Positions 1-11,386 of a DNA stretch of 64,000 nt are shown here, in pieces. Below the pieces are notes generated by a model. That model was not told the DNA's origin. It saw nothing but the letters and a program-made list of their open reading frames with translations, and did no database searches. Source of the DNA: Toxoplasma gondii ME49 (taxonomy: Eukaryota > Apicomplexa > Conoidasida > Eucoccidiorida > Sarcocystidae); contig NC_031474.1 of the NCBI RefSeq assembly GCF_000006565.2, forward strand, positions 1,612,001 to 1,676,000, read 5' to 3'. Within the stretch, counting starts at the first letter, position 1. Every line of letters begins with the position of its first letter. Position numbers and translations under genes: made by a program.

Positions 1-64
1 TTCTTCTGTGTGTGTAGTGAGGGACAGCGAGAACCGTAGCGCGATTCGCTGTGCTTCCCTGCAG

Positions 65-1682
65 AAAAGAGAAACCGAGCGCCTCCGGTGCACTTTGGTT
101 CTGAAGGAAGAGGAAGCGCCTCTTGCGCATCCGTTTTCTGTCTGTTACTGTCAAGCCGCAAACGTAAACGTACGTCTTGTGCACCGTTTGCATGCAGGAG
201 AGGAACTCCAGTGTGTTGGGACTGTCTCAAGGAGAATGGAGTCCTCCTTCATCTTGTCAGTCAGTTTGTCTTTTCTCTCTGCAGTACCCTACGCGGTCGC
301 CGCAACTCGGACGATTTCAGCTCCTGCTCTTTGTGCTCTCGCGTCTCCGCTCTCTGCGAACCTCTCCCCTTGCCTTCGAAGAAGACCAAGAGAAGGACGA
401 TGAGTTCCAAGCTCTCGAAGAAAGTGCAGGTCCAGACAGTGGCGACTGCCTGCAGGGCGATGCTCGCGGCCTGCAAGCAGTCAGGCCGCAGCAGCGGCGC
501 GCCGCGGCGCTACGAGCGTCGGGTGAGAAGAAGAGCGCAAGCGGACTTGAGGAATTCGGGGAGTTTACAGAGAGAGAGAGAGATCAAGAAGCAGAAACGC
601 GAGAAGCGGAGCAAGAAACACGAAAGAGCGAGAAACAACAGCGAAGGAAACAGAACGAGAGAAATCCCTTGCGCGTCGCTTCTTCGCGCTGTTTTCTGCA
701 CCTCGCTCCGGTTCTTTTTTCTCCGCTCTCTTCCAGTCTGGAGGTCTCTCTTGCGGCGAGGAATTCTGAATCCGAAACTCGGTTTCACAGCGAATGAGCG
801 ACCACCGATGGCTGACGAATCGCGACTCGCTCCCGTCGCCTTCCCGATGCTGGCTTTTGCAAGCAGTTCTCTCGGCCCCGGCCGCCTTCACTGTCAGATG
901 TTTTCGTTTTCTCTCTTTTTCAGGATCCAAGGCGCATCTCCTTCTTCTCCTTCCTCAACTCATTGCATGCATTGGCTGCGACGACAGGTACGTTCGACCT
1001 CGGCCGCGAATCGAGGTGCTCTCCTGGTATAACGGACTGACCTCGCGACGTTTAGAAATATACAGATTCATTTTCCCCTTTCGGATTTCCTGTTTTGCCC
1101 TCGTTTCTGGACGCTTCTGCTCTCTTCCTCTCCGTTTCCCCTTGTGTTCTTGCTTGTCATTCTGCGGCTCTGTGGTGCTCCGTTCACTTTGTTTTTCTGT
1201 ACGCGGAGCTGCAGCTTTCCTTTTTCTCTTTGTTCCTTCTCTCTTGTGCCTCGATGTAGAGAAGACCTAGCGAACAGAGACTGTCTCAGGAACAGGAAGC
1301 GATAATGTTGATCCATTCTCTACCTGATTTCCGCGCCGTTTGTCTCGGCCTTTTTTTCTCTCGCCGTGTGTCTGTTTCCTCTTTCCACCCTTTCTGTGTT
1401 TCTGTTTCTTCTCTTCTTCTTCGTCTCCTTTTCTTTTGCTTTCTCCTCTGTGTTTCTCTCGCCTTCCGTGTCGCCGTCTCTCTCCATGAGGTTCTTGCGC
1501 CGGCTCTGTGGACTTTCTTTTCCTCTCGTTTCTTCAGATCTGTGCGTCGCGAAATCCAAGCGGTGCTGGGAAGTCTCTGCAGGGAACTGGGCGTCGAAGA
1601 AGAAGCTTCGCTAGGCAGCCTCGCGCCCCGCACTGCGAGCGCCGCGCCAGCCGAGGCGAAGCGCGCGAAGCCAGGCGCGTAG
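65..1682 (+). CDS. C-terminal exons of a gene entering from the left, HEAT-like end
   Basis: Four exons fit in frame: 65 to about 163/169, 285-522, 924-987 and 1538-1682 (TAG stop). Each acceptor is a pyrimidine tract plus CAG, donors are GTACGT, GTGAGA and GTACG, and the phases agree at every junction (G+GA, AG+A). The joined tail carries the stretch HLLLLLPQLIACIGCDD followed by SVRREIQAVLGSLCRELG, an amphipathic helix pair of the kind seen at the end of HEAT/ARM proteins. The last 30 residues are Ala/Glu/Lys-rich and probably disordered. The family is not recognised; a large trafficking factor such as a Sec7-type ARF-GEF is one guess without real support. The 5' end lies outside the window, and bases 1-64 are intron. 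Confidence 0.55.
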
Positions 1683-4600
1683 GAGAGGCAGAGGAAGAGT
1701 TTTTTCCAACGGAGAGAGGAAGCAAGCAGAGGAGAAGAAGGGAGGGTGGAGGAGCAGTGCAGAGTTCGAGAGGAAGAAGAGCAAACGCACAAGAAACGAT
1801 CTTCTCCAGAGAGGCATGCGAAGAGACGGAACATCTCTGTAGGAGACGTTCCGGACACAGCGAAAGAAGAAAGAAGGTTCGGAAGAAAAACCGGAAATCC
1901 GTTCGCTGTGTGACAAGTGCGAGAGAGAGACTGAGGAAGTCGGAGAAGGCAGAAAACAGAGAGATCATCAACTAGAGACAGCGAGAGAGGGTCTTTTGAG
2001 CTGGGGAGAAGAGGGATCAGAACATGCATAACTGCGAAACCGGAGGAGTGGAACCTTGATGACGAATGCCCATGTCTTTTCGGGTGTTTCGCAAAAGTGT
2101 AAAAAAACTGGAAACTCGCCCCGAGGGCGGAGAACGCGTTAACGACGCAGCTCGCCATTTACGCGCAGCGAGCGACTTTCTCAACTTCCAGTTCCCTCAT
2201 TTCTTCTCCCTTGACCCCGTGTGCCTCCACGCGCTCTGTCGAGACACAACACACATACACGAAATGGCGAGCAAAAAAAAGTCACTTTTGAATTACGACC
2301 AGGCGTCATCTGCAGCAGCAGCCTACGAACTCTGTTGTCTGCGTCCATTCGAGTCGAGTTCGTGGATGCACCGGCTGGTAAGAAAAAGGACCTGCGGCGG
2401 GGAGCTGCGTCCAGAGCAAGTCGTTGCAGAGTTTTTAGAGACGAAGCGCGAGCTACACATGTGGTGAAAGCAGAGTTCACCGGACGCGCGAGGATGAAGA
2501 AGTCCTTTCCTTTCGACTGCTTGCCAGACGCCTTATAGGTTCGAAAGCACCGCGCAAAACGCGTTACCAGGGCAGACAGATGGTGCGCCTTCTTCCTTCT
2601 TAATGCACATAATACTGTTCGAAGAGTCGTTTTCACCTTGCATCGGATTCAAAGGATCCGAAGGCTACGTAGGATCTCGTGAGAACTCAAAGGTATAGCC
2701 AGTGGGCCGGCGTTACTGTGAGGGCATGCAGTCTGTTTCTCTCGAGCGGTGAAGACCGTTAGCCGGCTCGAAACCTCCCACAAAAGAGCGACCGTCGATA
2801 CCGGCCCGTCTGCAATTCTGCAGTCACTTTCTTTTCGCGAAATCCCCGACATCCATACATGGATACCAGTACATGTGTCTGTTGTAGAGTTGCACAGACT
2901 GTATCTGCAGGCCAATGTGAGAAAAAAGAGCAATACATAAAAATACAGAGACATGTACAACTACAATTCCACATATATATATATATATATATGTTACATG
3001 CTCTCTTGACTATCCTCGAAGCGTTTGTGTCGCAGCTCGAAGTGGGTGTGGCTGTTCAGCAGGCATCCGTTTGAAGGACCCGTGTGTTTCCGTGGAGACG
3101 TTTCGTCGTCTGCAGGTGGCCTGAAGAGTGCCAGTCACGTTCTGTGAATCTATTTCGGCACTAACAAGGAAACATGGGGGACGACGTAAGCCTTCAGAGC
3201 AACAGACGCCTGCTGCAACGGGGTTGACCTGAAGAGTTTCGCTTTTCGCTCGCGGCAACGAGTTCGTGCGAGTGCCGAGAGAGGTAGACGGGAGGCGGAA
3301 TTCGAGTTCACCGGTTTTTTACCGAGGTCGACTCCCCCAGAACGAGGAGCTTTTGCGGAGGAGGTTTTCCAGTCGTTTCTGGGAAAAGCGGCTGATTTCG
3401 CGAGGGCAGCGCAAGTAATGACTTTTGGGGGGGGGGGGTGTCGGCGTCGCAGCTGTAGAGCCACCGAGAGCGTACACGAATGCACACAGAGACGGCCAGA
3501 GTTTCCTTTTCTTTTTTGAGGCGCGCGAAGAGGAAGAGGCTCACGCGACGAAAGAATGCCCGACCGAGGCTGAGGCGCCTTTTCGAAGCGTGCAACTGCA
3601 GGCGAGAAACAAGACGAAAACCTGTTTGCCATGCAGACACAGTGTAAGGTGGCTGGCGGCGCGTTCCGCGAACGCTGTGCTCAGGTGCATCTGTTCTTCT
3701 GACGAAGCGGAGAGGCAAAGTTCTCGCTTATCGCCGGAGTTGTCAGGCTTTTCGTCAGATGACACCAGCGAGGACCCCCGGATTCTCCCCTAAACGTTGT
3801 TGTTTTCCTGCGCGCCGGGGGGTCTGTGCATCCAACAACATGCCGCAGCGGCTTGGCTCTTGGACGCCGGTCGCTTGGCTGTTTGAGTGGCAAACTGGAC
3901 GGTTTCGTCAGGCACACACCTCTGAGACACGGCGTTGACTCTCTTTTTCCGTTTCCGTCTCTCCGCACTCATCGACTGGTTTTTGAGCACCCCGACTGTC
4001 TGTTTCGGCGTCGAAATCCCGCGCGTTTGTGTCTCTTCGCGCTGCTCCTCACACCCGCCAAGCATCCCTGCACGCGAAAGCGCACACGGTCGTCGCCTGC
4101 TCTTGCGGCTCTGGCCTCGACGTTTTTCTGCGTCTTTTTATGGACGGGATTCTCTGTGTCTCGCTCTTTCTCTGCAGCAGTTCGTCCAGGATTTTCCTCT
4201 GCGTTTCGCTTCACGAGTCCGTCGTCGTTGCGTCGCCTCTCAGCGCCCAGCGAGCTGCATCGCCAAATTCGGGACCGCGAAAGTTTCGAAGCGTTTTTCG
4301 CTTTCGCGACTGCCCTTTGCCCTTGGACAAGACGAAAAAGCGGCCGAATCGTCTGCCACCTGACTTCAACCCTCGCAGTGCTCTGAGGAGCTCGCGCTTC
4401 CGTTCTCGGAACAGCCACAGCGGCGACTCGCTAGCGGGGACGAAGAACTCGCAATTCCTCTGCAGGAAGAAGCTGGCTCGCCCAGCGCCCGACTCAAGCG
4501 CCAGAACTCTCCTTGAAGAGCGCGTGCAGAGTGAGTGACCTCCTTCGCGCGCTGGCGTCGGCTTTCCAAAAACGGCTGCGTCCGGTTCAAGCTCGCCGTT

Positions 4601-4890
4601 CGACTCGCAGCGCTTTTTTCCTTCCGCCGGCGCTTCAGCGGGGACGCGCCTTCTTTTTTCGCCTTCTCCCCCGAACTGACTCGCATTCCCTCGCGCGTCT
4701 CTCGCTGCGGCCGTTCCTCCTGTTTTTCTGACCTGCGGAGCTCCCGCTTCGCTTCTCTCTGCCTCTGGATTGGAGTCAGCTGCGGCCGAAGGCGTCCTCT
4801 GCGCATACCCCCCGTTCGGCGCAGTCACTCGCTCTCGGTTTTCCACGCTGAGGAAGTTCCGCCGCCTATGCCTGTCGAAGGGCAAAGAAC
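1683..4890. other. Intergenic/5' region, no resolved gene
   Basis: This 3.2 kb holds the 3' flank of the preceding gene and the upstream region of the VOC gene. It contains long + strand pyrimidine tracts (1360-1460), a (TA)10 run at 2973, an 11-base G run near 3426, and many mutually overlapping open frames with no motif. ATG 2264 followed by a GTAAGA donor at 2377 could be a short first exon, and an open stretch at about 4170-4529 ends in a GTGAGT donor. Neither could be joined in frame to a recognised exon. 5' UTR exons of the VOC gene are possible here. Confidence 0.5.
2973..2992. repeat. TA dinucleotide microsatellite
   Basis: Ten uninterrupted AT units in intergenic DNA; the same repeat type recurs in introns and intergenic DNA of this window. 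Confidence 0.9.
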
Positions 4891-7470
4891 ATGGAGAAAC
4901 TCCCGACCATCATTCTCCCCGGGGGGAAGGCCGTCGACGAAACTCCTCTGTCGGGTGAGACTCGTGAGACTTACGCCTCGCCTCTCTCTGGTCGGTTTTC
5001 TGGACCTGCTCGTGGAAAACGCAAGAGAGCGTGGAGGTGTAAAGTAGGCTTCAGACGCTCGCAGTAGAATCTGTTTAGAAAACGCTCGACATCTACGAAC
5101 TCGAGAGATCGAGTGAGACCTCGAGGGGTCGCCCCTCTCCACGCTTCTGAACAAAGTGAAAAGGTGAAGGGAAGGCTCCAGTGTCAGCCTTTGCTCCTCC
5201 TCTTTCCCCCGAAGTCTCCCGAGCATCGAGAGAGACGCTTGGGGTGTTTGTACACCCGGGCATGGAGAAGAGCGGGGAAACGGCTGCTGGGCAGGGAAGC
5301 AGCTGGAAAGCATTTGTTGTCTTTCTGCCGACGTTCCTCAGTTCGCACGAGGAGATGCGGACAGTCAAGGACTCATCCACTCGCACTGGGGTGCATAGAC
5401 CCCTCTGCCGATCGCATCTTTTCTCTGATACTCTTGAAAGTTTCTCGTGACAAGATACCTGACTCCTTTTGCCGTGGCGGTAAAATAATGAAACATTCAC
5501 TGCTGTTCCGTCGCCCGCAACCTCTTCTTTCCTCTCTCTGTTCAGATGCTGATCGTATGCCTTCTCTGTAGCTCTTCTCCGTTGTTTTTAACTTCTTATC
5601 TTTTCTGTTTCTCCCGAATTCCACTTTCTTCTTGTTTTGCTGGTTCTCTTCTGCAACTCCGTGTTCGTCGCCCCACTCTCGCTTCTCGCCTTTCTTTCTC
5701 TCATTTCGCCGAGTTCGTCTCTCTCTTCCTCTCTTGTCTTTCTCTCCTGTCTTCCTCTCTTGTCTTTCTCTCTTGTCAGTGGTTCCCCCCCCCCCCACCC
5801 CAACCCCCTCCCTCATTTCTCGTTTTCCTGTTTAATTCTCTGTGGCAGGTCGCAGCGGCTGTGCGGCGAATTCTTCGCCGTCGAGCTCGTCGAGCAACCT
5901 GCGGCTTCCCGAGGCTTCGCAGCTGTCGCGGGTGGACAGCCTGCCTAGCCTCGTCCGCTTTGTCTCTCTCCGACTGCGCGCGCGGAAGTCGCCTCAACTC
6001 GCGGAAGACTTCTACGTCCGTCGCATGGGCATGACGCTGCTGCAGCCTGCGGTGCCGCAGAGCATCGCCTGTCTCGAGGGCGGCGCTCTGAATCGCTCGC
6101 GCTCGGGATCTCTGCCTCGCGTTCCCGTTTTCAGTCGCAGCAGCTCTTCGCTGGGCAGCGCGCGCGTACGCAAAGTTTCAGCCAACGACGCGCTGGAGAC
6201 TGTCGAACGAACGCTGCCGCACAAGCAAGAGAGGGTGGAGGAAGAGAAGCAAGAGAGGGTGGAGGAAGAGAAGCAAGAGAGGGTGGAGGAAGAGAAGCAA
6301 GAGAGGGTCGAGGAAGAGAAGCAAGAGAGGGTGGAGGAGAGAGAGGATTCAGGGGGAAAGAGGGAGGAGAAAACGACTCATCTGTCTCCTCAAGAAAGTC
6401 TGTGCTCTAGAGCTTTGAAACATGCTGGCAGTGGTCGTCTTTGCGAGGAGGAAGAGCGCCACTGGCTCCTCAAGAAGAAGCGGTGCGCATGCACTGTCGG
6501 ATACAACTACGACCGGGAGGTCGCTTTCTTCGCAGGCATGCGCGAGGACAGTGACAACAAAGACATGCGTAAGTGGACCTCCTTCAGAGCACTCGCGGGG
6601 GTCGCTCGATCTGTTGTTCCACGCCTCCACGCGCGGCGCGCAAGGGCGTCGACCCTGAGCAGCAAGCGAAGTCCAAAAACAAATGCTGGACCTCTCGAGC
6701 GCCTTCGGGAGGGACGGAGTGTACGTACACCTGGAGCGTAGCCGAGATGTGGAACGAGGTGAATGGATCGCTCTTTCCAGTCGCCACACAGTGGGGGACT
6801 GTTTTCGAGGAAGAGAGGAACGGTTAGGTTTCCGTTTTCGTTTTTAGCCACAGGGTTCGCGCTGTGCGGATTCGCTGTGCGGGGGGACGCGTCACAAAGC
6901 AAAGAGAGAATCGCCGCGGTTTCGCGTTCACTACATTGTTCTGTTCTCCACCAGTTGATCTCGAATGAGGGCAGGATCGGCCGCCCGTCGAGAAACGGGT
7001 GTCTTTTTCCAGCGTTGGGATTGAGTCGTGAACTCCTCACGCTTTTTTTACAAACGCAGCTGGTGAAATTTGGGGGGAAGCGTCCAAGCGGAGGCGCGCG
7101 TTTGAGATCGCCGTTTCGTTTTTTCGCGACTCTCACGGTCCAGCAGTGGTGCTGTTTCTTTCGCTGCGTGTTTTGCTTCTCCAAGCGCGCATTGCATGCA
7201 CTTTCAAGGGGCTGCACCACGAACTTCTTCTGGAAATTGTTTCGCCGGATGCCGAGATTCCAGATGACCAAGTCATCCCGTACCGCCACCAGCACTGGCA
7301 CACCTTCTCCCGAGTCGCCTTCTCCGTCGCGGTGAGAAAGAACATGCATGCGCTCCTCAAATCGCCAAACATGCAAGTCTACATATGTTGCGCATGTTTC
7401 CCTCGAAGTGCATCTCTTTGACGACCAAACTGAAAAACGCCTTGTGGATCTCCTCAGTCTCAACCTACTT

Positions 7471-7509
<39 letters not shown>

Positions 7510-9704
7510 CACTATACACTCTGATGTTTGTTTTGTGTGTGTGACGATGAAGGTGAGGAACGTTTTCTATCTTCGCCTTGGAGTTTTAGCGTCGCGAACG
7601 TCGCTTTCTGTGTCTTGCCTCTGCTCCTCCACACACCTCGACGGATGTCCACCAGTTTACAGCGACGCTTCGTTCTCGCGCGATCCTCGTTTCCTCTGCA
7701 TGGTTTTCTTCCCTCTTTCGCTGCCTGCCCCGTGCCGCGACCTTCCGCCTCCAGTTTCTCTTTCGTCTCGAGGTTTTTTCCTTGCTCCGTTTCTCCACGT
7801 TTTCTCGCGTTCGCGACTCCTTGAGGCAAAGAGACATCCTGTCAGCCACGGTTTCTTCTCTCCGCCGAAGCTGCGACAGCTGGAGGAGACGGCACAGTGT
7901 ATCGCACTGCGTAGCTGGCGAGTCAACGCGTCGCGCCTGTCCCCCCCTCCCTCCCATCCCCGTCCAGTCCGCGAGCAGCGAACGCGGATGATGCGCCGCA
8001 GGCGTTTGTGTGCCGCTTCGTCTTCGCAGGACGTCAATGCGGCGCAAGTCGCGCTGTCGTCGCAGATGCTGCGTGTGGGGAACGCCGCGCAGTTCACAGA
8101 CGTCAACTTCGCCGTCACATTCCTCGACCCTGAGAACTTCAGAGGTCGCATTCTGCAGCATTTGTCCGAGTACGCGTTCGCGAGGAGAGATGGTGTGACG
8201 CGGTCCTTCCACCGCCGAACGCTCAGCCACTTGGGACTCGAGGACGTTCCGCCGCTCGGCTCGAGGGGAACGCTCCACCATGTGGAGTTCCGCGTCCGAG
8301 ACGTCGGCGCGAGTCTCGCCTTCTATCAGAAGGTGCGTTCGCGAGAAAGGTCGGAACGGGAGGGGCAAAGGAACGCGAAAAAGTCCATGTACTCGCCTTC
8401 CAAAGGCCGCTCACCTGTCGGTGCATGCACGTGAGTGTCTGTATGTTCCTGTCGCTTGATGGATGGATGGTCGCCCCCATGGATGCATGCGCATGCGAGC
8501 ACAAGTGTAGGTGGGCGCGCGCAGGCAGATGTCTACATGTTTCAGACGACCAGACACGAATGTAAGTGTGTGAGAGTGCTCGCCCTGAATAGTTGTTGAC
8601 GACAGTGCGGCCCTTCGACGGCGGTTCTGTTCACTCGTCTGAAAGCGAGAGAACGCTGCGCGCCAGACGCGAGTTGCAGCGATCTCCTCCACACTCTCGC
8701 GCATCTGGCGGTCTACTGGAGGTTGTGGCCGACGTTGTTCCTTCCCGATCGTCTTCTTCGAAGGTTGCGTTCCACTGGGAGACTGCGGCTTCTCCGCTGC
8801 CTGCCGCTCTCGCAACTGTCAACGCTGGCGGAGAACCACGAAGGGCAGGAGACGTTCGCCTGCGTATCCGCGTTCTCGTTTGAGGCTGAGGTATCTCGCG
8901 AGAGCTGCGCAGTTGTCGCTTCAGCTGAGCTGGGAACTGAAGGACTGTCTGTCTCCCATGCTTTGCTTTTGCTGTCCACGTCTCCTTCTCGTCTGTTGCA
9001 GGGCCTGCAGCTGCGTTTGATTTCCAAGCAGACAGTGCCTTCCTTCGGAATCACTTTCTTCTTTCTCACGTCAGATCCGAACGCGACTCCTCCCGTGCAC
9101 TGCGGCCTCGACTCTCACGACAACCGCGTCTGGCTCTGGGATCGAAAATTCTCTTCCATCTGCTTGAAGGTAACAGACGAAAGGAAAGGAAAAGAAACAA
9201 GAAGAGGCAAACCGAAAAAATGGAAACGCGGAAGAGGTCTAGCATCGAATCCCGGAGCAGGCGAGAGAAAGACAAAGAGAGAGGGAGAGAGAGAGGAAGA
9301 AAGGCCGCGAGGTATTGTTCGTTTTTGACAAGCTGGATGTCATTCATTTACTGGAATGCAGGTTCGCCTTTTTGTAGAACTAGAAGCATGCTTTGCCTCC
9401 GTCGGACTATGGTTTCGTCTGTTCTTTCTCTCACGCTTCGCTTCGTTTTCAGGCCTTTACGGACAAGAGCGTCGTGGTGGAACCGTATCGAGACTTGTCG
9501 CCTGGCGAGTGCGGCTTTCTCGGACTCACCTTCCTCTGCAGACAGATGAACGTTGCAGACTTGACACAGTCGCTCGAGGCAGTAGGCGCGAAGCTGGAAG
9601 GAACGCACGATCCCGTCTACGGCTGCCGGGTGCTGGAGACGCGCGACCCAGAGAACATCCCCATCCGCATTGTGGTCTGCCCCGACGACCTGTGGGCAAC
9701 CTAA
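4891..9704 (+). CDS. Glyoxalase/VOC-superfamily protein, two modules
   Basis: Six exons join without a phase conflict: 4891-4954, 5849-6568, 7186-7331, 8030-8332, 9002-9169 and 9453-9704 (TAA), giving about 550 aa. Module 1 opens with VSLRLRARKSPQLAEDFYVR and RMGMTLLQ, the beta-alpha-beta start of vicinal-oxygen-chelate folds, and continues through VGYNYD, HHELLLEIVSP and FSRVAFSVADVNAA. Module 2 starts with LHHVEFRVRDVGASLAFYQK, then LRLISKQTVPSFGITFFFL, and ends in IRIVVCPDDLWAT. The order resembles GLOD4 and glyoxalase I (methylglyoxal detoxification), but the metal ligands cannot be assigned by eye, so activity is unproven. The second exon carries five tandem KQERVEEE repeats inside module 1. 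ATG 4891 was chosen because it follows an in-frame stop, has A at -3 and G at +4, and its exon ends in phase with exon 2. The acceptor of exon 3 (7186) is the least certain. Confidence 0.82.
6223..6339 (+). repeat. 24-bp coding minisatellite, about 5 copies
   Basis: Nearly identical 24-bp units (aagcaagagagggtggagga...) encode KQERVEEE in exon 2 of the VOC gene. One copy has gtc for gtg, and the last copy decays into GAGAGA sequence. The length is a multiple of three, so copy-number change keeps the frame. The encoded segment is a charged, helix-prone insertion in the first VOC module. Confidence 0.93.
7473..7503. repeat. TA microsatellite in intron
   Basis: About 15 AT units inside the intron between exons 3 and 4 of the VOC gene. 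Confidence 0.9.
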
Positions 9705-10904
9705 ATCACGAGACTGGCGAGGAAGAAGCGAGAGGTCCGGAGAGCCTGAGAGATCCGTGGAAGACCGAAGAGGAAACAAGAATGGCGACGAGAGGGCGGT
9801 TCGTATTCGGCTGTTCAAAAAACATGAATGGAAAACGTAGCTGCAGGGTGTTCCTCGAACAGGTTTACGTCGAACAGGTGACTGTTGAGAAGGGGGGAGG
9901 CCTGTCGAGCTTCGTCTCTGCCGTCACAGGTGCGAGGAGAGGCGAGGGCGCGGCGACTGTGGAGATTTTGCCGTCGGAGGCAGACGTGAGAGAAGCGGAA
10001 AAGGACGCGTCTGGATTTCGCGAGCGAAGAAGGTGCTCTGTGTAACGTCTGAAGCTACAGTCTCCCCGCTGCACGTCGCGAAGTGAGCGACTCCGAGGGT
10101 GACGGAAGTCGCGTTTTTCTGGGAGGCTTCCGAACTCTGGCGGCTCTCGGCAGAGCAGAAGAAAGAAGAGAGAGGAATCAACTTCGGATGCAAGGGGATC
10201 CATTTTCCTCGTCCACCTCCTGGCGGACCGTGAGGCTCTTGTTCTCCCTTCCTCCTGTGCCCTGGACTCTCTGCAGAATCCCCTCTCCGCGGATGTACGT
10301 ACATCCGGCTGCGGATGTCTCTTCCAAGAGTGCCGGCGATCTGTGAACAGTGGCTTTCTTGGACGTTTGTGTTGTGTCTCTTTTGAAAACGAAACGCGTC
10401 GACCCTACACATGTCCTTTCGACTGGACCCAAACGAGTGCAAGTGCAATTCTAGGACGAATCTATCGTTCTTTGGGAAGGTCTCGCGACCTGTCTCCTGC
10501 GTTCTCGGCTTCGCGGAGTGGAAAGGTACACGGCTCCGAACCACCGCAGGAACGCAGAGGCAACTGCCCTCTCCACTTCTTTTGTCAGCGCAAATCTCTA
10601 TGGACGTCGTAGCCAAGGAGCTATTCAGACGTCCGCGAAAAAATGCCCGCAAACGCGCGTCAGGCGAGGCGCCTTTGCCGCTGACGCCTTGGGCGGATAT
10701 CCGCGATGCAGAGGTCGAAGCGCGCAAAGACATCACAGAGGTTCCGCGCAAAACTGACGGCGAGTCTTCAGAAAAAAAAACTCCAGATGAAAAAGCTTCC
10801 TACTCAGACGAGCTGAAGCGATTCGCACCACGAGGCACCTGCCAACGCCCTCGAAACAGGAAGACGCGTGCACAACCAATTTCGCTCCACCGATGCATAT
10901 CCGA

Positions 10905-10950
10905 ATATATATATATATATATATATCTATATATGTATATATATATATAT
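10905..10950. repeat. Interrupted TA microsatellite
   Basis: TA runs broken by single C and G bases, followed by ACACATATAG-type degenerate sequence to about 11000. Confidence 0.85.
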
Positions 10951-11091
10951 GTTCACACATATAGACACAGTTACATATTCACACGTATATATCTTCACGT
11001 ATGCATTTATCCGCATGCATGCCTCCTTCGCTTCAGATCAACACACACGGACTCCGTAGATGCATGTGGAGATCCGTTTACACACATATAC

Positions 11092-11109
11092 ATATATATA
11101 TATATATAT
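11092..11109. repeat. TA microsatellite
   Basis: Nine AT units, about 280 bp downstream of the glycosyltransferase stop codon. Confidence 0.85.
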
Positions 11110-11386
11110 GCATGTGGGTTAGGATGTAGCGATTGTTGGCTCAGACGGCAGCAGAGCGGGGGATTCGCTTGGGATTAGATTTGACAAGATCGTTCAACGT
11201 CGAGTCTCCGAGCTCGCAGCGCAGAGTCGCTCGATGAGGTCGCCGCGCGACGCGAGAAGGCACCCGGGAGCGCGGCAGAGCCTCGCCTCCAAGAACGCCA
11301 GTCTGACGAGCACACCGACTGGGAAGCTGACGATCGCGGCATCTGGAGCGCGCGTCCACCGACTGCCAGACGCGTTTCTCCCTCCG

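Larger units (their letters stand above)
9705..11386. other. Convergent 3' flank, no gene seen
   Basis: This lies between the stop codons of the + strand VOC gene and the - strand glycosyltransferase. The longest frame (- strand 9924-10751) has no motif, is Ser/Arg-biased and has no supporting context. Two TA microsatellites occur in the right half. It is probably 3' UTR of both genes. Confidence 0.6.

Noticed and set aside
2264..2376. ATG plus GTAAGA donor as a possible first exon (MASKKKSLLNYDQASS)
   Set aside because: No downstream exon could be joined in frame, and the VOC gene already has a good start at 4891.
4211..4885. 224-aa - strand open frame upstream of the VOC gene
   Set aside because: Arg/Glu-rich product of a pyrimidine-rich + strand sequence; no motif, and the + strand gives a phase-consistent first exon at 4891 immediately alongside.
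9924..10751. 275-aa - strand open frame
   Set aside because: Ser/Arg-biased with no domain or splice context, in the convergent 3' flank of two well-supported genes.
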